Assembly (NCBI GenBank): GCA_023957375.1
Contig: JAMLHB010000002.1
Coordinates: forward strand, 682,001-746,000
Source: Flavobacteriales bacterium
GTDB taxonomy: Bacteria; Bacteroidota; Bacteroidia; Flavobacteriales_F; PHOS-HE28
Direction: 5' to 3'
DNA length: 64,000 nt
In this document: piece after piece, positions 38,239 to 47,510 of the stretch
Layout: every line of letters starts with the position of its first letter
How positions within the stretch are numbered: the stretch's first letter is position 1
Position numbers and translations under genes: made by a program
Notes under the pieces: generated by a model
Database searches by the model: none
Told to the model about the DNA's origin: nothing
The model's input: the letters and a program-made list of their open reading frames with translations, nothing else

Positions 38239-39063
38239 TCACACCAGCGCTTCCTCCATTACGCCTTGGAAAAACTCCAGGTGGGCCTCCAGCCGCTCGT
38301 CCGCTTCCTTGTGGAAGGGGAGCACCGGCTTGTCCAGGGTTTTGATGGTGCTTTCCATGGACTTGCCCAGCTTTGCACTTCCACGCACCACCGCATCGCT
38401 CATGCCCATGGCAAACTTGAGCAGGTCTTCCGTGGTGCATTTCCCGAGGTTCTTCAGCAGGTCCTTGTCAAATCCCTCCAAGGCCAGCTTCTTGGGCAGG
38501 TTCTTGTCCAATGGGCGAGGCTGCTCGTCATAGAGGCTGAACACGATCTTGGCATCCTCGAAGTGGGGGTCGTCATTGAAGAAGTGCCGCACATAAAGCG
38601 GGATGAAACCGGTCATCCAGCCGTGGCAGTGGATGATGTCCGGCGCCCAGCCGAGCTTGCGCACCGTTTCCAGTACCCCCCTGCAGAAGAACAATGCCCG
38701 CTCATCGTTGTCGGGGAAGAAGTTTTCGTCGTCGTCCTCCACGTCGGCCTTGCGCTTGAAGTACTCCTCATTGTCGATGAAATACACCTGCATGCGGGCG
38801 TTGGGCACGCTGGCCACCTTGATCAGCAGGGCGTGGTCGGTGTCGTTGATGATCAAGTTCATGCCGCTGAGCCGGATCACCTCGTGCAGTTGGTGCCTGC
38901 GCTCGTTGATGGAACCGAACTTGGGCATGAAGACGCGCACCTCATTGCCCTGCTCCAAAATGCCCTGGGGGAGTTGGCGTGCCGCCTTGGCCATGCCCGT
39001 GCCGTCGATGAAAGGGTGGATGAATTGCGAAACGGTGAGGACTTTGGCGTTCTTCAGGCTCAT
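38239..39063 (-). CDS. Glycogen/starch synthase-like protein, N-terminal domain only
   Basis: 274 codons from the ATG at 39063 (MSLKNAKVLTVSQFIHPFID). It matches only the N-terminal half of GT5 glycogen synthases (GNEVRVFMPKFGSINERRH, VYFIDNEEYFKRK, FFCRGVLETVRKLGWAPDIIHCHGWMTG). Full-length enzymes have about 480 residues, and the C-terminal Rossmann half is missing. The ADP-glucose-binding KxGGL element is replaced by GTGMAKAA, so catalytic activity is doubtful. This short version is widespread in Bacteroidota. The frame extends to 39342 but the extra residues cover the promoter and antisense panC. It heads the operon with DUF4270 and glmS. Confidence 0.82.
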   Translation of the reverse strand: MSLKNAKVLTVSQFIHPFIDGTGMAKAARQLPQGILEQGNEVRVFMPKFGSINERRHQLHEVIRLSGMNLIINDTDHALLIKVASVPNARMQVYFIDNEEYFKRKADVEDDDENFFPDNDERALFFCRGVLETVRKLGWAPDIIHCHGWMTGFIPLYVRHFFNDDPHFEDAKIVFSLYDEQPRPLDKNLPKKLALEGFDKDLLKNLGKCTTEDLLKFAMGMSDAVVRGSAKLGKSMESTIKTLDKPVLPFHKEADERLEAHLEFFQGVMEEALV

Positions 39064-39089
39064 GGGTTGGAGAAATTTCGTTGAAACCA

Positions 39090-39120
39090 CAAAAGTATAG
39101 ACAATTTCCGCGATATTCAA
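39090..39120 (-). promoter_or_regulatory. Promoter of the glycogen synthase-like/DUF4270/glmS operon
   Basis: On the minus strand TACTTTTG (39090-39097) is a perfect TAnnTTTG box, and TTG (39118-39120) lies 20 bp upstream, the standard Bacteroidota arrangement. The leader would be about 20 nt. This also supports the ATG at 39063. Confidence 0.55.
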
Positions 39121-39154
39121 GCTTTGCGTAGTTTGGCCGCCTTGCCCTGCGCCC

Positions 39155-40000
39155 TTGGAAACCCTCCTGCATCCCCCTGAAGCTGCGGCTTGGTCCGCCC
39201 GGCAACGGCGTGCAGGCAAACACATTGCCTTCGTCCCCACCATGGGCGCGCTGCATGAAGGACACTTGGCCTTGGTGCAGGCGGCGCGGCAACGGGCCGA
39301 CGCCGTGGCGGTCAGCATTTTCGTGAACCCGTTGCAGTTCAACGACCCCGACGACCTGGCGCGCTATCCCCGGCACCCGGAACAAGACCTGGACCTGCTG
39401 GCCGCCACTGGCGCGGACATGGTGCTGATGCCCTCCACCGCCGAGGTGTTCCAAGGCTTCACACCCCGGCACTACAACCTCGGGGGGTTGGACGCCATCT
39501 TGGAAGGAGCCTCGCGCCCGGGCCATTTCCAAGGCGTGGTGAACGTGGTGGAAAGGCTCTTCCACTATGTTCGGCCGGACCTGGCCCTGTTCGGGGAGAA
39601 GGACCGCCAGCAACTGGCCGTTATCCGCCACACGGCTATTCAGCAGCACTGGCCGGTGGAGATCGTCGGCCATCCCATCGTCCGTGCGGCGGACGGCCTG
39701 GCCCTCAGTTCAAGGAACCAACGCCTTTCCCCCTCGGAGCGCACAGCGGCACCGGCCTTGTACCGCTGCCTTGCAGCGATGAAGGAGTTAGCCTTCCATG
39801 GCACGGTGGAGGAAAGCTTGTCAGCAGGCAGGCACATCCTGGACGCAAGCCCCGGCATCGCCACGGATTATTTGGTGCTGTGCCTGCCGGACACCCTGCA
39901 GCCGGTGGCCTCGTGGGAAGGCGTGGAGGAGGTGGTGGCTTTGGTAGCCGCTCAGGTGGGCCCGGTGCGCCTGATCGACAACATGGCCTTCAACAGGTAA
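39155..40000 (+). CDS. panC: Pantothenate synthetase
   Basis: 281 codons, apparently starting at a TTG (39155), since no ATG fits the conserved N-terminus. FVPTMGALHEGHLAL holds the HIGH-like HEGH (residues 34-37), IFVNPLQFN and DLALFGEKDRQQLAVIR line the pantoate and ATP sites, and LSSRNQRLS is the KMSKS-like loop. It joins pantoate and beta-alanine with ATP in coenzyme A synthesis. Beta-alanine comes from the panD product encoded 38 bp downstream. It is divergent from the glycogen synthase-like gene, with 91 bp between starts. Confidence 0.93.
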   Translation: METLLHPPEAAAWSARQRRAGKHIAFVPTMGALHEGHLALVQAARQRADAVAVSIFVNPLQFNDPDDLARYPRHPEQDLDLLAATGADMVLMPSTAEVFQGFTPRHYNLGGLDAILEGASRPGHFQGVVNVVERLFHYVRPDLALFGEKDRQQLAVIRHTAIQQHWPVEIVGHPIVRAADGLALSSRNQRLSPSERTAAPALYRCLAAMKELAFHGTVEESLSAGRHILDASPGIATDYLVLCLPDTLQPVASWEGVEEVVALVAAQVGPVRLIDNMAFNR

Positions 40001-40038
40001 TTTTGCGCGCCCCATTGCCGGGGATACTGCCCTACAGA

Positions 40039-40392
40039 ATGACGATCGAAGTCCTGCGCGCCAAGCTGCACCGCATCACCATCACCGAAGCCGACGTGGA
40101 TTACATCGGCAGCATTACCCTGGACCGCGACCTGATCGATGCGGCCGGGCTCGTGGAGGGTGAAAAGGTGCACGTGCTGAACGTGAACAATGGCCAACGC
40201 TTGGTGACCTACGTGATCGCCGGTGAGCGGGCAAGCGGCCAGGTATGCCTGAACGGCCCCGCCGCCCTGCTGGCCACCGTCGGTGACGTGGTGATCGTGC
40301 TGGCCTACGCGCAAATGACCCTGGAGGAGGCAAAGGTGTTCCAGCCCACCGTGGTCTTTCCCGATGAACGCACGAACAAACTGCGGTCGTGA
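40039..40392 (+). CDS. panD: Aspartate 1-decarboxylase
   Basis: 117 codons from the ATG at 40039. The proenzyme cleaves itself between Gly24 and Ser25 (DYIGSITLD), and Ser25 becomes the pyruvoyl cofactor. AKLHRITIT, VNNGQRLVTYVI and LNGPAALLATVGDVVIVLAYAQM are the usual core. It makes beta-alanine for panC directly upstream. Its stop overlaps the GTG start of the next gene by 4 bp. An upstream in-frame ATG at 39880 lies within panC and has no family support. Confidence 0.95.
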   Translation: MTIEVLRAKLHRITITEADVDYIGSITLDRDLIDAAGLVEGEKVHVLNVNNGQRLVTYVIAGERASGQVCLNGPAALLATVGDVVIVLAYAQMTLEEAKVFQPTVVFPDERTNKLRS

Positions 40393-41411
40393 GGGCGGTG
40401 GTCGTCAATATCCTGAAGGTAGGGGTCCCCTTGGCGATCGGTGTCTGGTTGGTGTTCTATTTCTATGATGCCTTGGAGCCCAAGCAGCGGGAAGAGTTGT
40501 TCGCAGCGTTCGGGCAGGCCGACCTTCGTTGGTTGGGCCTTGCCACGGTGGTGGGCTGGCTTTCGCACGTCAGCCGTGCCTGGCGTTGGCGGTACATGCT
40601 GCAGCCCTTGGGCTACAAGGCGGGTTTTTGGAACTGCTACCATGCGGTGATGACCGGGTATTTCATGAACCTCTTCCTACCCCGGGCGGGCGAGGCCAGT
40701 CGGGCGATTTCCTTGTACCGCACCGAGCAGGTACCCTTTGAGAAGGGCTTCGGCACCATCCTGGCGGAGCGCGCCGTGGACATGCTGATGCTGCTGGGCA
40801 TTGCGGGTGTAACCATGCTTTTGCAGCTGGAGAAGTTGGACCTGTTCAAGGAGCGCATTGCGGGGTTCCGGGCCTCGCAAGGCGAACAAACCGGGGCAGC
40901 AGGCGCTTCCTGGATGCTTGGGGCCGTGGTAGTGCTGTTGCTGCTTGCCGTGGTGGCCGTCTTCCTGCTCGCCACCCGGCCCGCGCTGCGCGACCGGCTC
41001 CATGAGCTGGTGCGTGGATTCATGCAGGGGTTGCGTTCGGTGTTCAGGACCAAGGACCCCGGTGGCTTCATCCTGCACACGGTGCTCATCTGGGCGGCCT
41101 ATGTGGGCATGTTCAAGCTGGGCTTCTTTGCCCTGCCGGAAACTGCCGGCGTGCCCATGGCCGGGGTGCTGGCCGGTTTTGTCGCCGGTGCCGTGGGCAT
41201 CGTGCTGGTGCAGGGCGGCATTGGCGTGTATCCAGCGTTCGTGGCGCTCATCGTCAGCATTTACATGGCCCCTGCGGCGGGGGGTGGATACATCCGGCCG
41301 GAGGCATTGGCCATGGGCTGGCTTCTGTGGCTGGTGCAAACGGTGATGTTGATCGTGCTCGGCGGACTCTCCCTACTTTTACTCGCCCTCAGGCGGTCCG
41401 CCACCCCATGA
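40389..41411 (+). CDS. Flippase-like membrane protein (lysylphosphatidylglycerol synthase TM / UPF0104 family)
   Basis: 340 codons from a GTG at 40389 overlapping the panD stop. Around eight membrane helices are visible, with the family hallmarks [42 protein letters not shown] and [13 protein letters not shown] near the end. The family is related to the membrane half of MprF and to archaeal AglD; members are proposed lipid-linked carriers or flippases. The C-terminal catalytic domain of MprF is absent. The role here is unknown. It overlaps rfaE2 by 4 bp, so it sits inside the panC-radA operon. Confidence 0.8.
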   Translation: MRAVVVNILKVGVPLAIGVWLVFYFYDALEPKQREELFAAFGQADLRWLGLATVVGWLSHVSRAWRWRYMLQPLGYKAGFWNCYHAVMTGYFMNLFLPRAGEASRAISLYRTEQVPFEKGFGTILAERAVDMLMLLGIAGVTMLLQLEKLDLFKERIAGFRASQGEQTGAAGASWMLGAVVVLLLLAVVAVFLLATRPALRDRLHELVRGFMQGLRSVFRTKDPGGFILHTVLIWAAYVGMFKLGFFALPETAGVPMAGVLAGFVAGAVGIVLVQGGIGVYPAFVALIVSIYMAPAAGGGYIRPEALAMGWLLWLVQTVMLIVLGGLSLLLLALRRSATP

Positions 41412-41896
41412 ACACCCCCCCGGCCCACATCACCGACCTGGTCACTCTGCAGCGCTTGGTGCACGTGTGGCGGCTGAAGAGCGACCGCATCGTGTTCACC
41501 AACGGCGTGTTCGACATCCTGCACCGGGGCCATGTGCAATACTTGGAACAGGCCGCGGCGCTGGGCCACCGGTTGGTGGTGGGCTTGAACAGCGATGCCA
41601 GCGTGCGGCGCTTGGGCAAGGGCGATGACCGGCCGCTCAACAGCGAAGCCGACCGGGCGCGGGTACTGGCGGGGCTCCGTTGCGTGGATGCGGTGGCCGT
41701 CTTCGATCAGGACACTCCCTTGGAGCTGATACAGGCCATCGGCCCGGACGTGCTGGCCAAGGGCGGCGATTGGGCCGTGGAGAAGATCGTGGGAGGGGAA
41801 TACGTGAAACATTACGGCGGCGAGGTCGTGTCCATTCCCTTGGTGGAGGGCCTTTCCACCACGGCGCTGGTGGAGCGCATCCGGCATGGCAGCTAA
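41408..41896 (+). CDS. rfaE2: D-glycero-beta-D-manno-heptose 1-phosphate adenylyltransferase
   Basis: 162 codons from the ATG at 41408. It is a cytidylyltransferase-fold protein with [20 protein letters not shown] (HxGH as HRGH) and [16 protein letters not shown], followed by ALVERI at the end. It corresponds to the C-terminal half of E. coli HldE and would make ADP-heptose for the LPS core. The kinase partner is not in the window. Start overlaps the flippase gene by 4 bp and its end overlaps radA by 11 bp, a tight operon. Confidence 0.88.
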   Translation: MNTPPAHITDLVTLQRLVHVWRLKSDRIVFTNGVFDILHRGHVQYLEQAAALGHRLVVGLNSDASVRRLGKGDDRPLNSEADRARVLAGLRCVDAVAVFDQDTPLELIQAIGPDVLAKGGDWAVEKIVGGEYVKHYGGEVVSIPLVEGLSTTALVERIRHGS

Positions 41897-43259
41897 GCTG
41901 CGCACCAGCTGGGTGTGCCACCATTGCGGGGCGGAGCACGCACAGTGGCTGGGGCAATGCCCCGTGTGCAAGCAGTGGAACACCTTGGTGGAGGAAGTTC
42001 GTGAGCGCCCGGAGCAACGGCGGGGGATCCCTTCGGGCAACCGGGAGCAACGCCCCGTGGCGATCGCGGAGATCAGCGCCGCCGACGGCCCGCGCATCAC
42101 CCTGGGCGACCGCGAGCTGGACCGCGTACTGGGGGGGGGCGTGGTGCCGGGCTCGCTGATCCTGATCGGTGGTGACCCGGGCATCGGCAAAAGCACCTTG
42201 ATGCTACAGACCGCCCTGCGGACCCCGCAATTGTCCACGCTGTACGTCAGCGGGGAGGAAAGCGCCGCCCAGGTCCGGATGCGGGCTGACCGCCTCGGGG
42301 GCGAGCCTGGTGCGTCCGGGGGCACCACCTGCTTCGTGCTCACCGAAACAAACACCCAGAACATCTTCCGCCAAGCGCAGGAACTACAACCCGGCCTGGT
42401 GATCGTGGACAGCGTGCAAACCCTGCACACGGCCGTGCTGGACGGCAGCCCCGGCACCGTGGGCCAGGTGCGCGAGTGCACCGGCGAACTGATGCGTTTC
42501 GCCAAGGCCACCGGCATTCCGGTGGTGCTCATCGGCCACATCACCAAGGACGGCGCCATTGCGGGGCCCAAGGTGCTGGAGCACATGGTGGACTGCGTGC
42601 TGCAGTTCGAAGGGGACCGCAACCACGCCTACCGCCTGCTGCGCCCGTTGAAGAACCGCTTCGGCAGCACCAACGAGCTGGGCATTTACGAGATGCGCGG
42701 CAGCGGCCTGGCCATTGTGGAAGACCCCAGCCAAGTGCTTCTGGGCGACCGGGGGCCACGCCCCAGCGGCGTTTGCGTGGCTGCGGCCCTGGACGGTATG
42801 CGCCCCTTGCTCATTGAGGTGCAGGCCCTAGTGAGCTCCGCCGTGTACGGCACCCCGCAGCGCAGCGCCACCGGGTTTGACCTGCGGCGGATGAACATGC
42901 TGCTGGCCGTGCTGGAAAAGCGATGCGGTTTCCGCTTGGGCCAAAAGGATGTTTTCCTCAACCTGGCCGGTGGCTTCCGCGTGGAGGAGCCTGCGATGGA
43001 CCTGGCGGTTGCCTGCGCGGTGCTCAGCAGCAATGCCGACATTCCCGTGCCCATGGAATGCTGTTTTGCCGGGGAGGTGGGCCTTACCGGCGAAGTTCGC
43101 CCCGTGACCCGCACGGAGCAACGCATCGCAGAGGCCGCCAAGCTGGGCTTCTCCCGCATTTTCGTGCCCAAGGGCACCAAAGGCCTTCCCCAGCGCAGCC
43201 CGATCGAAGTGGTGCCCGTGGGCCGCTTGGACGAGCTGGTGTCACATCTGTTCGCTTGA
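41886..43259 (+). CDS. radA: DNA repair ATPase/helicase
   Basis: 457 codons. An N-terminal C4 zinc finger (Cys11, Cys14, Cys25, Cys28) is followed by the RecA-like core with Walker [10 protein letters not shown] (residues 96-104) and the RadA-specific KNRFG (Lys256). The C-terminal part is the Lon-like domain ([21 protein letters not shown]). It is full length. RadA drives branch migration at recombination intermediates. The gene overlaps rfaE2 by 11 bp and ends the operon, converging on tonB with 77 bp between, where no strong terminator was identified. Confidence 0.95.
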   Translation: MAAKLRTSWVCHHCGAEHAQWLGQCPVCKQWNTLVEEVRERPEQRRGIPSGNREQRPVAIAEISAADGPRITLGDRELDRVLGGGVVPGSLILIGGDPGIGKSTLMLQTALRTPQLSTLYVSGEESAAQVRMRADRLGGEPGASGGTTCFVLTETNTQNIFRQAQELQPGLVIVDSVQTLHTAVLDGSPGTVGQVRECTGELMRFAKATGIPVVLIGHITKDGAIAGPKVLEHMVDCVLQFEGDRNHAYRLLRPLKNRFGSTNELGIYEMRGSGLAIVEDPSQVLLGDRGPRPSGVCVAAALDGMRPLLIEVQALVSSAVYGTPQRSATGFDLRRMNMLLAVLEKRCGFRLGQKDVFLNLAGGFRVEEPAMDLAVACAVLSSNADIPVPMECCFAGEVGLTGEVRPVTRTEQRIAEAAKLGFSRIFVPKGTKGLPQRSPIEVVPVGRLDELVSHLFA

Positions 43260-43336
43260 CCGCATAGGCCGGGCCGTGCACGGCAGGTCTGTGCGGTTCC
43301 CGTGGCCGCAATAACCTCACGCCCTTGGTGGAGCGC

Positions 43337-44179
43337 CTACTTCAGCTTGAAGTCCACCGGGATCGTGAAGCGCACCTTCACCGCCTTCCCATTCATCTTG
43401 CCCGGGTTCCAGTTGGGCATGGACCTCACGGCGCGGAGAGCCTCCTTGTCCAGGCCCGGGCTCACGCCCCTGCGCACCTTCACATCGCTCACTTCACCGC
43501 TCCTTTCCACCACGAACTCCACCCACACCTTGCCTTGTATCCCGGCGTCGTATTCCATGTCCGGATACTTGGTGTTCTTCTGCAGGTACTCGTACATCTT
43601 GCCCATTCCCCCGGGGAATTCAGGCTGCTCCTGCACGGCTGCCAGGTCGAAGGTTTCCTCTTCCACGGGCGGCGGGGGCGGCGGCGGTGCATCGATCTTC
43701 TGGCCTTCCTGGGTAGTGGTGCTGGCCACGGTCTCGCTCAAGTCCTCCTGTGTGGGCGGCGGGGCCTCCACGGGCTCGTCACTGGCTTCCACGGCCACGA
43801 ACTGCACGGTTTCGATCTGGGGCTGCGGGGGCACGATCACTTCCGGCGGCGGCGGTGGTTCCTCGGGCTGGTCGTCGCGGAAATTGTCCAGGTTCACTTC
43901 CACGATCTGCACCATCTCCTTGGTATCCTGTTCCGGGCCCATCTTGGTGATGAGGTACGGCGTGCCCACCACCACGGCAAAGAGCGCGATCCCGGCCACC
44001 ATGGCCACCGCCAAGCGCCGCGTGTACTCCTTGCGCAGCTCATAGGCACCGTAATCCTTGTTCCGTTTGGCGAAGACCAGTTCATTGCGGGTCCCCTGCA
44101 GGACGTTCATCCACGAGGTGTCCAAGGTGAGCACCACGCTCAGGGCCACCAGCACCAGGATTATGATCGCAAAGGCCAT
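43337..44179 (-). CDS. tonB: TonB energy transducer
   Basis: 280 codons. The segment ELVFAKRNKDYGAYELRKEYTRR followed by AVAMVAGIALFAVVVG is the usual start of Bacteroidota TonB. It continues as a proline-rich periplasmic spacer (residues about 95-180, with PPPPPP runs) and a TonB C-terminal domain (KVWVEFVVERSGEVSDVKV to FTIPVDFKLK). The first 20 residues add a second hydrophobic helix; an alternative ATG at 44110 would remove it, but the ATG at 44179 sits 5 bp after exbD. It carries proton-motive energy to outer-membrane receptors such as the one at 18687. Last gene of the exb operon. Confidence 0.9.
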   Translation of the reverse strand: MAFAIIILVLVALSVVLTLDTSWMNVLQGTRNELVFAKRNKDYGAYELRKEYTRRLAVAMVAGIALFAVVVGTPYLITKMGPEQDTKEMVQIVEVNLDNFRDDQPEEPPPPPEVIVPPQPQIETVQFVAVEASDEPVEAPPPTQEDLSETVASTTTQEGQKIDAPPPPPPPVEEETFDLAAVQEQPEFPGGMGKMYEYLQKNTKYPDMEYDAGIQGKVWVEFVVERSGEVSDVKVRRGVSPGLDKEALRAVRSMPNWNPGKMNGKAVKVRFTIPVDFKLK

Positions 44180-44184
44180 TTCGC

Positions 44185-44811
44185 TCAGAATTTCAGTTTC
44201 TCAGCATCCAACAACGCCTGTTCGTCCGGCTTGATGGTATCCTGCACGGCGAATTTGCCAATGCCGCTGATGTCCATCTCATCCACCATGTCGATCATGT
44301 TGCGGTACTTGGCGTCCTTGTCGGGCTTAATGATCACGAACAGGGCTTCGGGTCTTTTCTCGATGTTGTTCTTCAGCGTGTCGTAGGCGATTTGATCGAT
44401 CTCGTTCGCGTTGAACCTGCGCTTGAGCGCCTGCACTTGGTCGAAAGTGGACTTGTTTTCCGTCACGAGCAGCTCGGTGATCTTGTTGAAATTGGTGCGT
44501 GCCAGTTGGGTTTCACCGGGCTTGAAGGCATCGCGGTAGTAGAGGATCTGATCGTTCTTGGTCAGGAAAACGGTCAAGGCGTTGTTCACTTTTTCGAGGT
44601 CCTTCTTTTGCTGCTCGTCCTGCGGCACCGGAAAGGTAAGCTGCAGGGTGGACGGCTTGTACATGGTGGTGGTGAGGATGAAGAAGGTGAGCAGCAGGAA
44701 CGCCAGGTCCACCATCGGCGTCATGTCGATGTGGGTGCTGCCCTTTTTGGCGCGCTTCTTCTTGTGGCGTCCCCCGCCACCTCCGCCGTCCCCTTGTTGC
44801 ACTTCTGCCAT
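44185..44811 (-). CDS. exbD: Biopolymer transporter ExbD (second copy)
   Basis: 208 codons. The N-terminus is basic (GRHKKKRAKKGSTHIDMTPMVDLAFLLLTFFILTTTMY), with the conserved membrane Asp in MVDLAFLL. A periplasmic domain of about 150 residues ends in KPDEQALLDAEKLKF. It forms the proton channel with ExbB and drives TonB. Two exbD genes in tandem are common in Bacteroidota and probably form mixed complexes. It is 5 bp from tonB and 60 bp from the first exbD. Confidence 0.9.
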   Translation of the reverse strand: MAEVQQGDGGGGGGRHKKKRAKKGSTHIDMTPMVDLAFLLLTFFILTTTMYKPSTLQLTFPVPQDEQQKKDLEKVNNALTVFLTKNDQILYYRDAFKPGETQLARTNFNKITELLVTENKSTFDQVQALKRRFNANEIDQIAYDTLKNNIEKRPEALFVIIKPDKDAKYRNMIDMVDEMDISGIGKFAVQDTIKPDEQALLDAEKLKF

Positions 44812-44871
44812 CTTCCTCGGTCAGGTCAGTTCAGTTTTCAGCTTCGTCATTCCGGCTGTACACGCCAACGT

Positions 44872-45525
44872 TCATTTGGTTGAGGTGCTTGCCGTCATTC
44901 TGCTTTCCTCCAAGTTGGTGATCATCTTGAAGCGGTTGATCTTCACGGTGGGGCTTTGGAAGATCTTGATCACCTTGTTCACAACGGAATAATCCACGTT
45001 TCCGTCTCCCTTGAGCGCCACGATGGGGTTCTTGCCATCGGCCCCGCTGCTGAAGATCAGTTGGGTCACGCGGATCCATTCCAGCAGCTGGTTGTTGGTG
45101 CTGTCGATGGGGATCCCTTGGGATTGCAGGTCCATCTGGTGCCGGCCCACGGCGTCTTCCTGTGAAAGATAGGCCGGCATTTGCTGCATGGGCATGCCCA
45201 TGGCGCCGAGGCTCACAAAGCGCTGTTCCTGTTCGGGGGTGAACTGGATCTTGTAGCGGTTGCCCATTTCCTTGATCACCTCGCGCCTCACCTTTTTGTC
45301 GGTGAAGTCCCAGAACACGCGCCCGGCGCTGTCCACCACCACGGTCATCAGGTTTTCCGTGGGAATGGCCGATTGGCTGCGGCTGCTGGGGATGTCCACC
45401 ACCACGCTTTCCTCCGGGCGGAATTGGGCGGTGAGCATGAAGAAGGTGACCAACAGGAAGCCCAGGTCCACCAATGGCGTCATGTCCATTGCCGGGCTGG
45501 AGCGGGGCATCTTGATCTTGGCCAT
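44872..45525 (-). CDS. exbD: Biopolymer transporter ExbD (first copy)
   Basis: 217 codons. The opening KIKMPRSSPAMDMTPLVDLGFLLVTFFMLTAQF has the single membrane helix with the conserved Asp in PLVDLGFLL. The periplasmic part carries the family-like segments NLMTVVVDSAGRVFWDF and NPIVALKGDGNVDYSVVNKVIKIFQ. It differs clearly from the second copy in the periplasmic domain. It lies 50 bp downstream of exbB in the same operon. Confidence 0.9.
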   Translation of the reverse strand: MAKIKMPRSSPAMDMTPLVDLGFLLVTFFMLTAQFRPEESVVVDIPSSRSQSAIPTENLMTVVVDSAGRVFWDFTDKKVRREVIKEMGNRYKIQFTPEQEQRFVSLGAMGMPMQQMPAYLSQEDAVGRHQMDLQSQGIPIDSTNNQLLEWIRVTQLIFSSGADGKNPIVALKGDGNVDYSVVNKVIKIFQSPTVKINRFKMITNLEESRMTASTSTK

Positions 45526-45575
45526 GGTCGTGGGTTACCTTGATCCGCTGTACGTGGCGAAGCACATGGGGGCGA

Positions 45576-46388
45576 TCACTTGCGGTTGGCCAAGGTTTGG
45601 CTCACGCTGAATCCGGCCTCGTCGATGCCGTGGGTGATGCCGTCGATCTTGGTGCCGAAATAGTTGAACATGATGATGGCCAGGGCCGAGCCGGCCACGC
45701 CCAAGGCGGTGTTGATCAGGGCCTCGGAGATGCCAGTGGAGAGGGCCGTGGCATCGGGTGCACCGGCGGTGGCCATGGCGCTGAAGGCCCGGATCATCCC
45801 CAATACCGTACCGATCAGGCCGAACAGGGTGCTGACGCTGGCGCAGGTGGAGATGATCACCAGGTTCTTGCTGAGCATGGGCAGCTCCAAGGCGGTGGCC
45901 TCCTCGATCTCCTGCTTCACGGTGTTGATCCGCGTTTCCTTGTCCAAGTTGCCGTCGTTGAGCACGGTCTTGTACTTCACCAGGCCGCTGCGCATCACAT
46001 TGGCCACGCTGCCCTTCTGTTCGTCGCACAGGGTCATGGCCTCGTCCACGCGGTCGCTGGCCAGCAATTGCCGCACATTGTGCAGGAACTCATCGATGCG
46101 GCCCTTGCCCGAGGCCCGCTTCAAGGTGATGAAGCGCTCGATGGAGAAGGTGATCACCAACAGCAGCACCGTCACCAGGATGGGTACGATGAAGCCCCCC
46201 TTGTGGATCAGTCCGAAGGTGTGGGCCGGGTCCTCAGCCACCGGGTGGCCATGGATGGGGTCCCCGCCTTCGAAGTTGGCCGGATCCCCCAATACGAACA
46301 TGTAAAAGAGAATGCTGACGGCCAAGGCCAAGGGGAAGGCCAAGGCGACGAACAGGCTGGACAGCTTCCCGGATTTGCTTGCGCTCAT
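45576..46388 (-). CDS. exbB: ExbB/TolQ/MotA-type proton channel
   Basis: 270 codons. Three membrane helices are evident: near the N-terminus (SLFVALAFPLALAVSILFYM), at about residues 65-90 (GGFIVPILVTVLLLVITFSIERF) and in the C-terminal pair (TCASVSTLFGLIGTVLGMIRAF, NTALGVAGSALAIIMFNYF). The cytoplasmic loop between helices one and two carries KRASGKGRIDEFLHNVRQ. It is the first gene of exbB-exbD-exbD-tonB and forms the channel that energises TonB. A -7 box lies about 87 bp upstream. Confidence 0.92.
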   Translation of the reverse strand: MSASKSGKLSSLFVALAFPLALAVSILFYMFVLGDPANFEGGDPIHGHPVAEDPAHTFGLIHKGGFIVPILVTVLLLVITFSIERFITLKRASGKGRIDEFLHNVRQLLASDRVDEAMTLCDEQKGSVANVMRSGLVKYKTVLNDGNLDKETRINTVKQEIEEATALELPMLSKNLVIISTCASVSTLFGLIGTVLGMIRAFSAMATAGAPDATALSTGISEALINTALGVAGSALAIIMFNYFGTKIDGITHGIDEAGFSVSQTLANRK

Positions 46389-46474
46389 GGATGAATGGTT
46401 TCGTGTTTGAAAAGGCTCGTTGGCTGGTTCGGTTTCGGTGGGACGGTCCCTTGGGCTCGTTCACCGGAGGGGCG

Positions 46475-46482
46475 CAAACATA
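46475..46482 (-). promoter_or_regulatory. -7 box for the exb/tonB operon
   Basis: TATGTTTG on the minus strand (46475-46482), a TAnnTTTG match, 87 bp before the exbB ATG. No clear TTG lies 20 bp upstream. The rest of the 348-bp gap to the pirin gene (46389-46736) holds no gene. Confidence 0.4.
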
Positions 46483-46684
46483 GGAAGTCCATCTTTTTCC
46501 ACCAGCACCCCGTTGCGGAAAAGCCGCATAACGAGGTGGGCGGCCCTGCATCAACGCAGTGGCGCCCTGATCGTTGTGCCCGGCCCTACTGCGCGGTTCC
46601 ACACCGTTGGTGCTTCTCCCCTGCGCTCCTGCGCTGCCTTCGTCAAATCAACGGTAGGTTTCCGATCATCGCCACTTGATTGGC

Positions 46685-46715
46685 TTGGATATATTTTACA
46701 TGTAAAGTACATTTG
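46685..46715 (+). promoter_or_regulatory. Promoter of pirin-yceI with an embedded 12-bp palindrome
   Basis: TTG (46685-46687), a 20-bp spacer and TACATTTG (46708-46715) make a textbook Bacteroidota promoter. The perfect palindrome TTTACATGTAAA (46695-46706) lies in the spacer, an ideal place for a repressor such as a MarR or HxlR protein. The leader before the ATG at 46737 would be about 15 nt. Confidence 0.6.
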
Positions 46716-46736
46716 CACTACGAAAAGGCACACCCC

Positions 46737-47480
46737 ATGAACACCACGATCACACCCCCTGCCGGTACCGTTGTGCACCAAGCTTCCGGCCGCGGCCACG
46801 CCGACCACGGCTGGCTCAATGCATGGCACTCCTTCAGCTTCGCCGGTTGGTACGATGCCGATCGCATCCATTTTGGCAATCTGCGTGTGCTGAACGATGA
46901 CACCATCGCGCCGGGCATGGGTTTCGGCACCCACCCGCACGACAACATGGAGATCATCACCCTGGTGACCGAAGGTGCCTTGGAGCACAAGGACAGCATG
47001 GGCAACCACGGCGTGATCAAGGCAGGGGACGTACAGGTGATGAGCGCCGGCACCGGGGTGCAGCACAGCGAGTTCAACCCCGACCCCGCACACCGCAGTA
47101 AGTTGTTCCAGATCTGGATCTTCCCGCGCCAACGCGGCACCACGCCCCGTTATGGGCAGTACACCCCCGATCCCCGGGAACGCGACAACCAGTTCCAGCA
47201 GATCGTATCGCCTGACAAGGACGATGCGGGCATGTGGGTCGGCCAGGATGCCTGGCTCCACCTCGGCCGCTTCGATGCGGGCCGCACCGCCGAGTACCGC
47301 CTGAAGCGCCCCGGGAACGGCGTGTATGCCATGGTGGTGGACGGCAGCGCCACCATCCAAGGGCATCCCTTGGACACCCGCGACGCCATCGGCATCACCG
47401 ATGTGGACGTGCTGGAGATCAAGGCGGGGAACAACGGTGCGGAACTGTTGTTGATCGAAGTACCCATGCAATTGAACTGA
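46737..47480 (+). CDS. Pirin family protein
   Basis: 247 codons from the ATG at 46737. Bicupin protein with the pirin signature: HSFSFAGWYD, metal-site histidines in GTHPHDNMEIITLVTEGALEHKDSMG, then VQVMSAGTGVQHSEFN and KLFQIWIFP. Pirins bind a non-haem metal; some have quercetinase activity and others act as redox-linked regulators. Soluble, no signal. It begins a two-gene unit with YceI (30 bp gap), a pairing often found under MarR-type control in Bacteroidota. Upstream extension to 46680 runs into the promoter. Confidence 0.9.
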   Translation: MNTTITPPAGTVVHQASGRGHADHGWLNAWHSFSFAGWYDADRIHFGNLRVLNDDTIAPGMGFGTHPHDNMEIITLVTEGALEHKDSMGNHGVIKAGDVQVMSAGTGVQHSEFNPDPAHRSKLFQIWIFPRQRGTTPRYGQYTPDPRERDNQFQQIVSPDKDDAGMWVGQDAWLHLGRFDAGRTAEYRLKRPGNGVYAMVVDGSATIQGHPLDTRDAIGITDVDVLEIKAGNNGAELLLIEVPMQLN

Positions 47481-47510
47481 ACCTGACAAACCATCAACAC
47501 CAATGCGATC

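Noticed and set aside
46561-46580. CCCTGATCGTTGTGCC resembling the outer edge of the ISAs1 relic
   Set aside because: 15 of 16 bases match the relic junction, but no inverted end or direct repeat surrounds it, so it cannot be called an element from this window.
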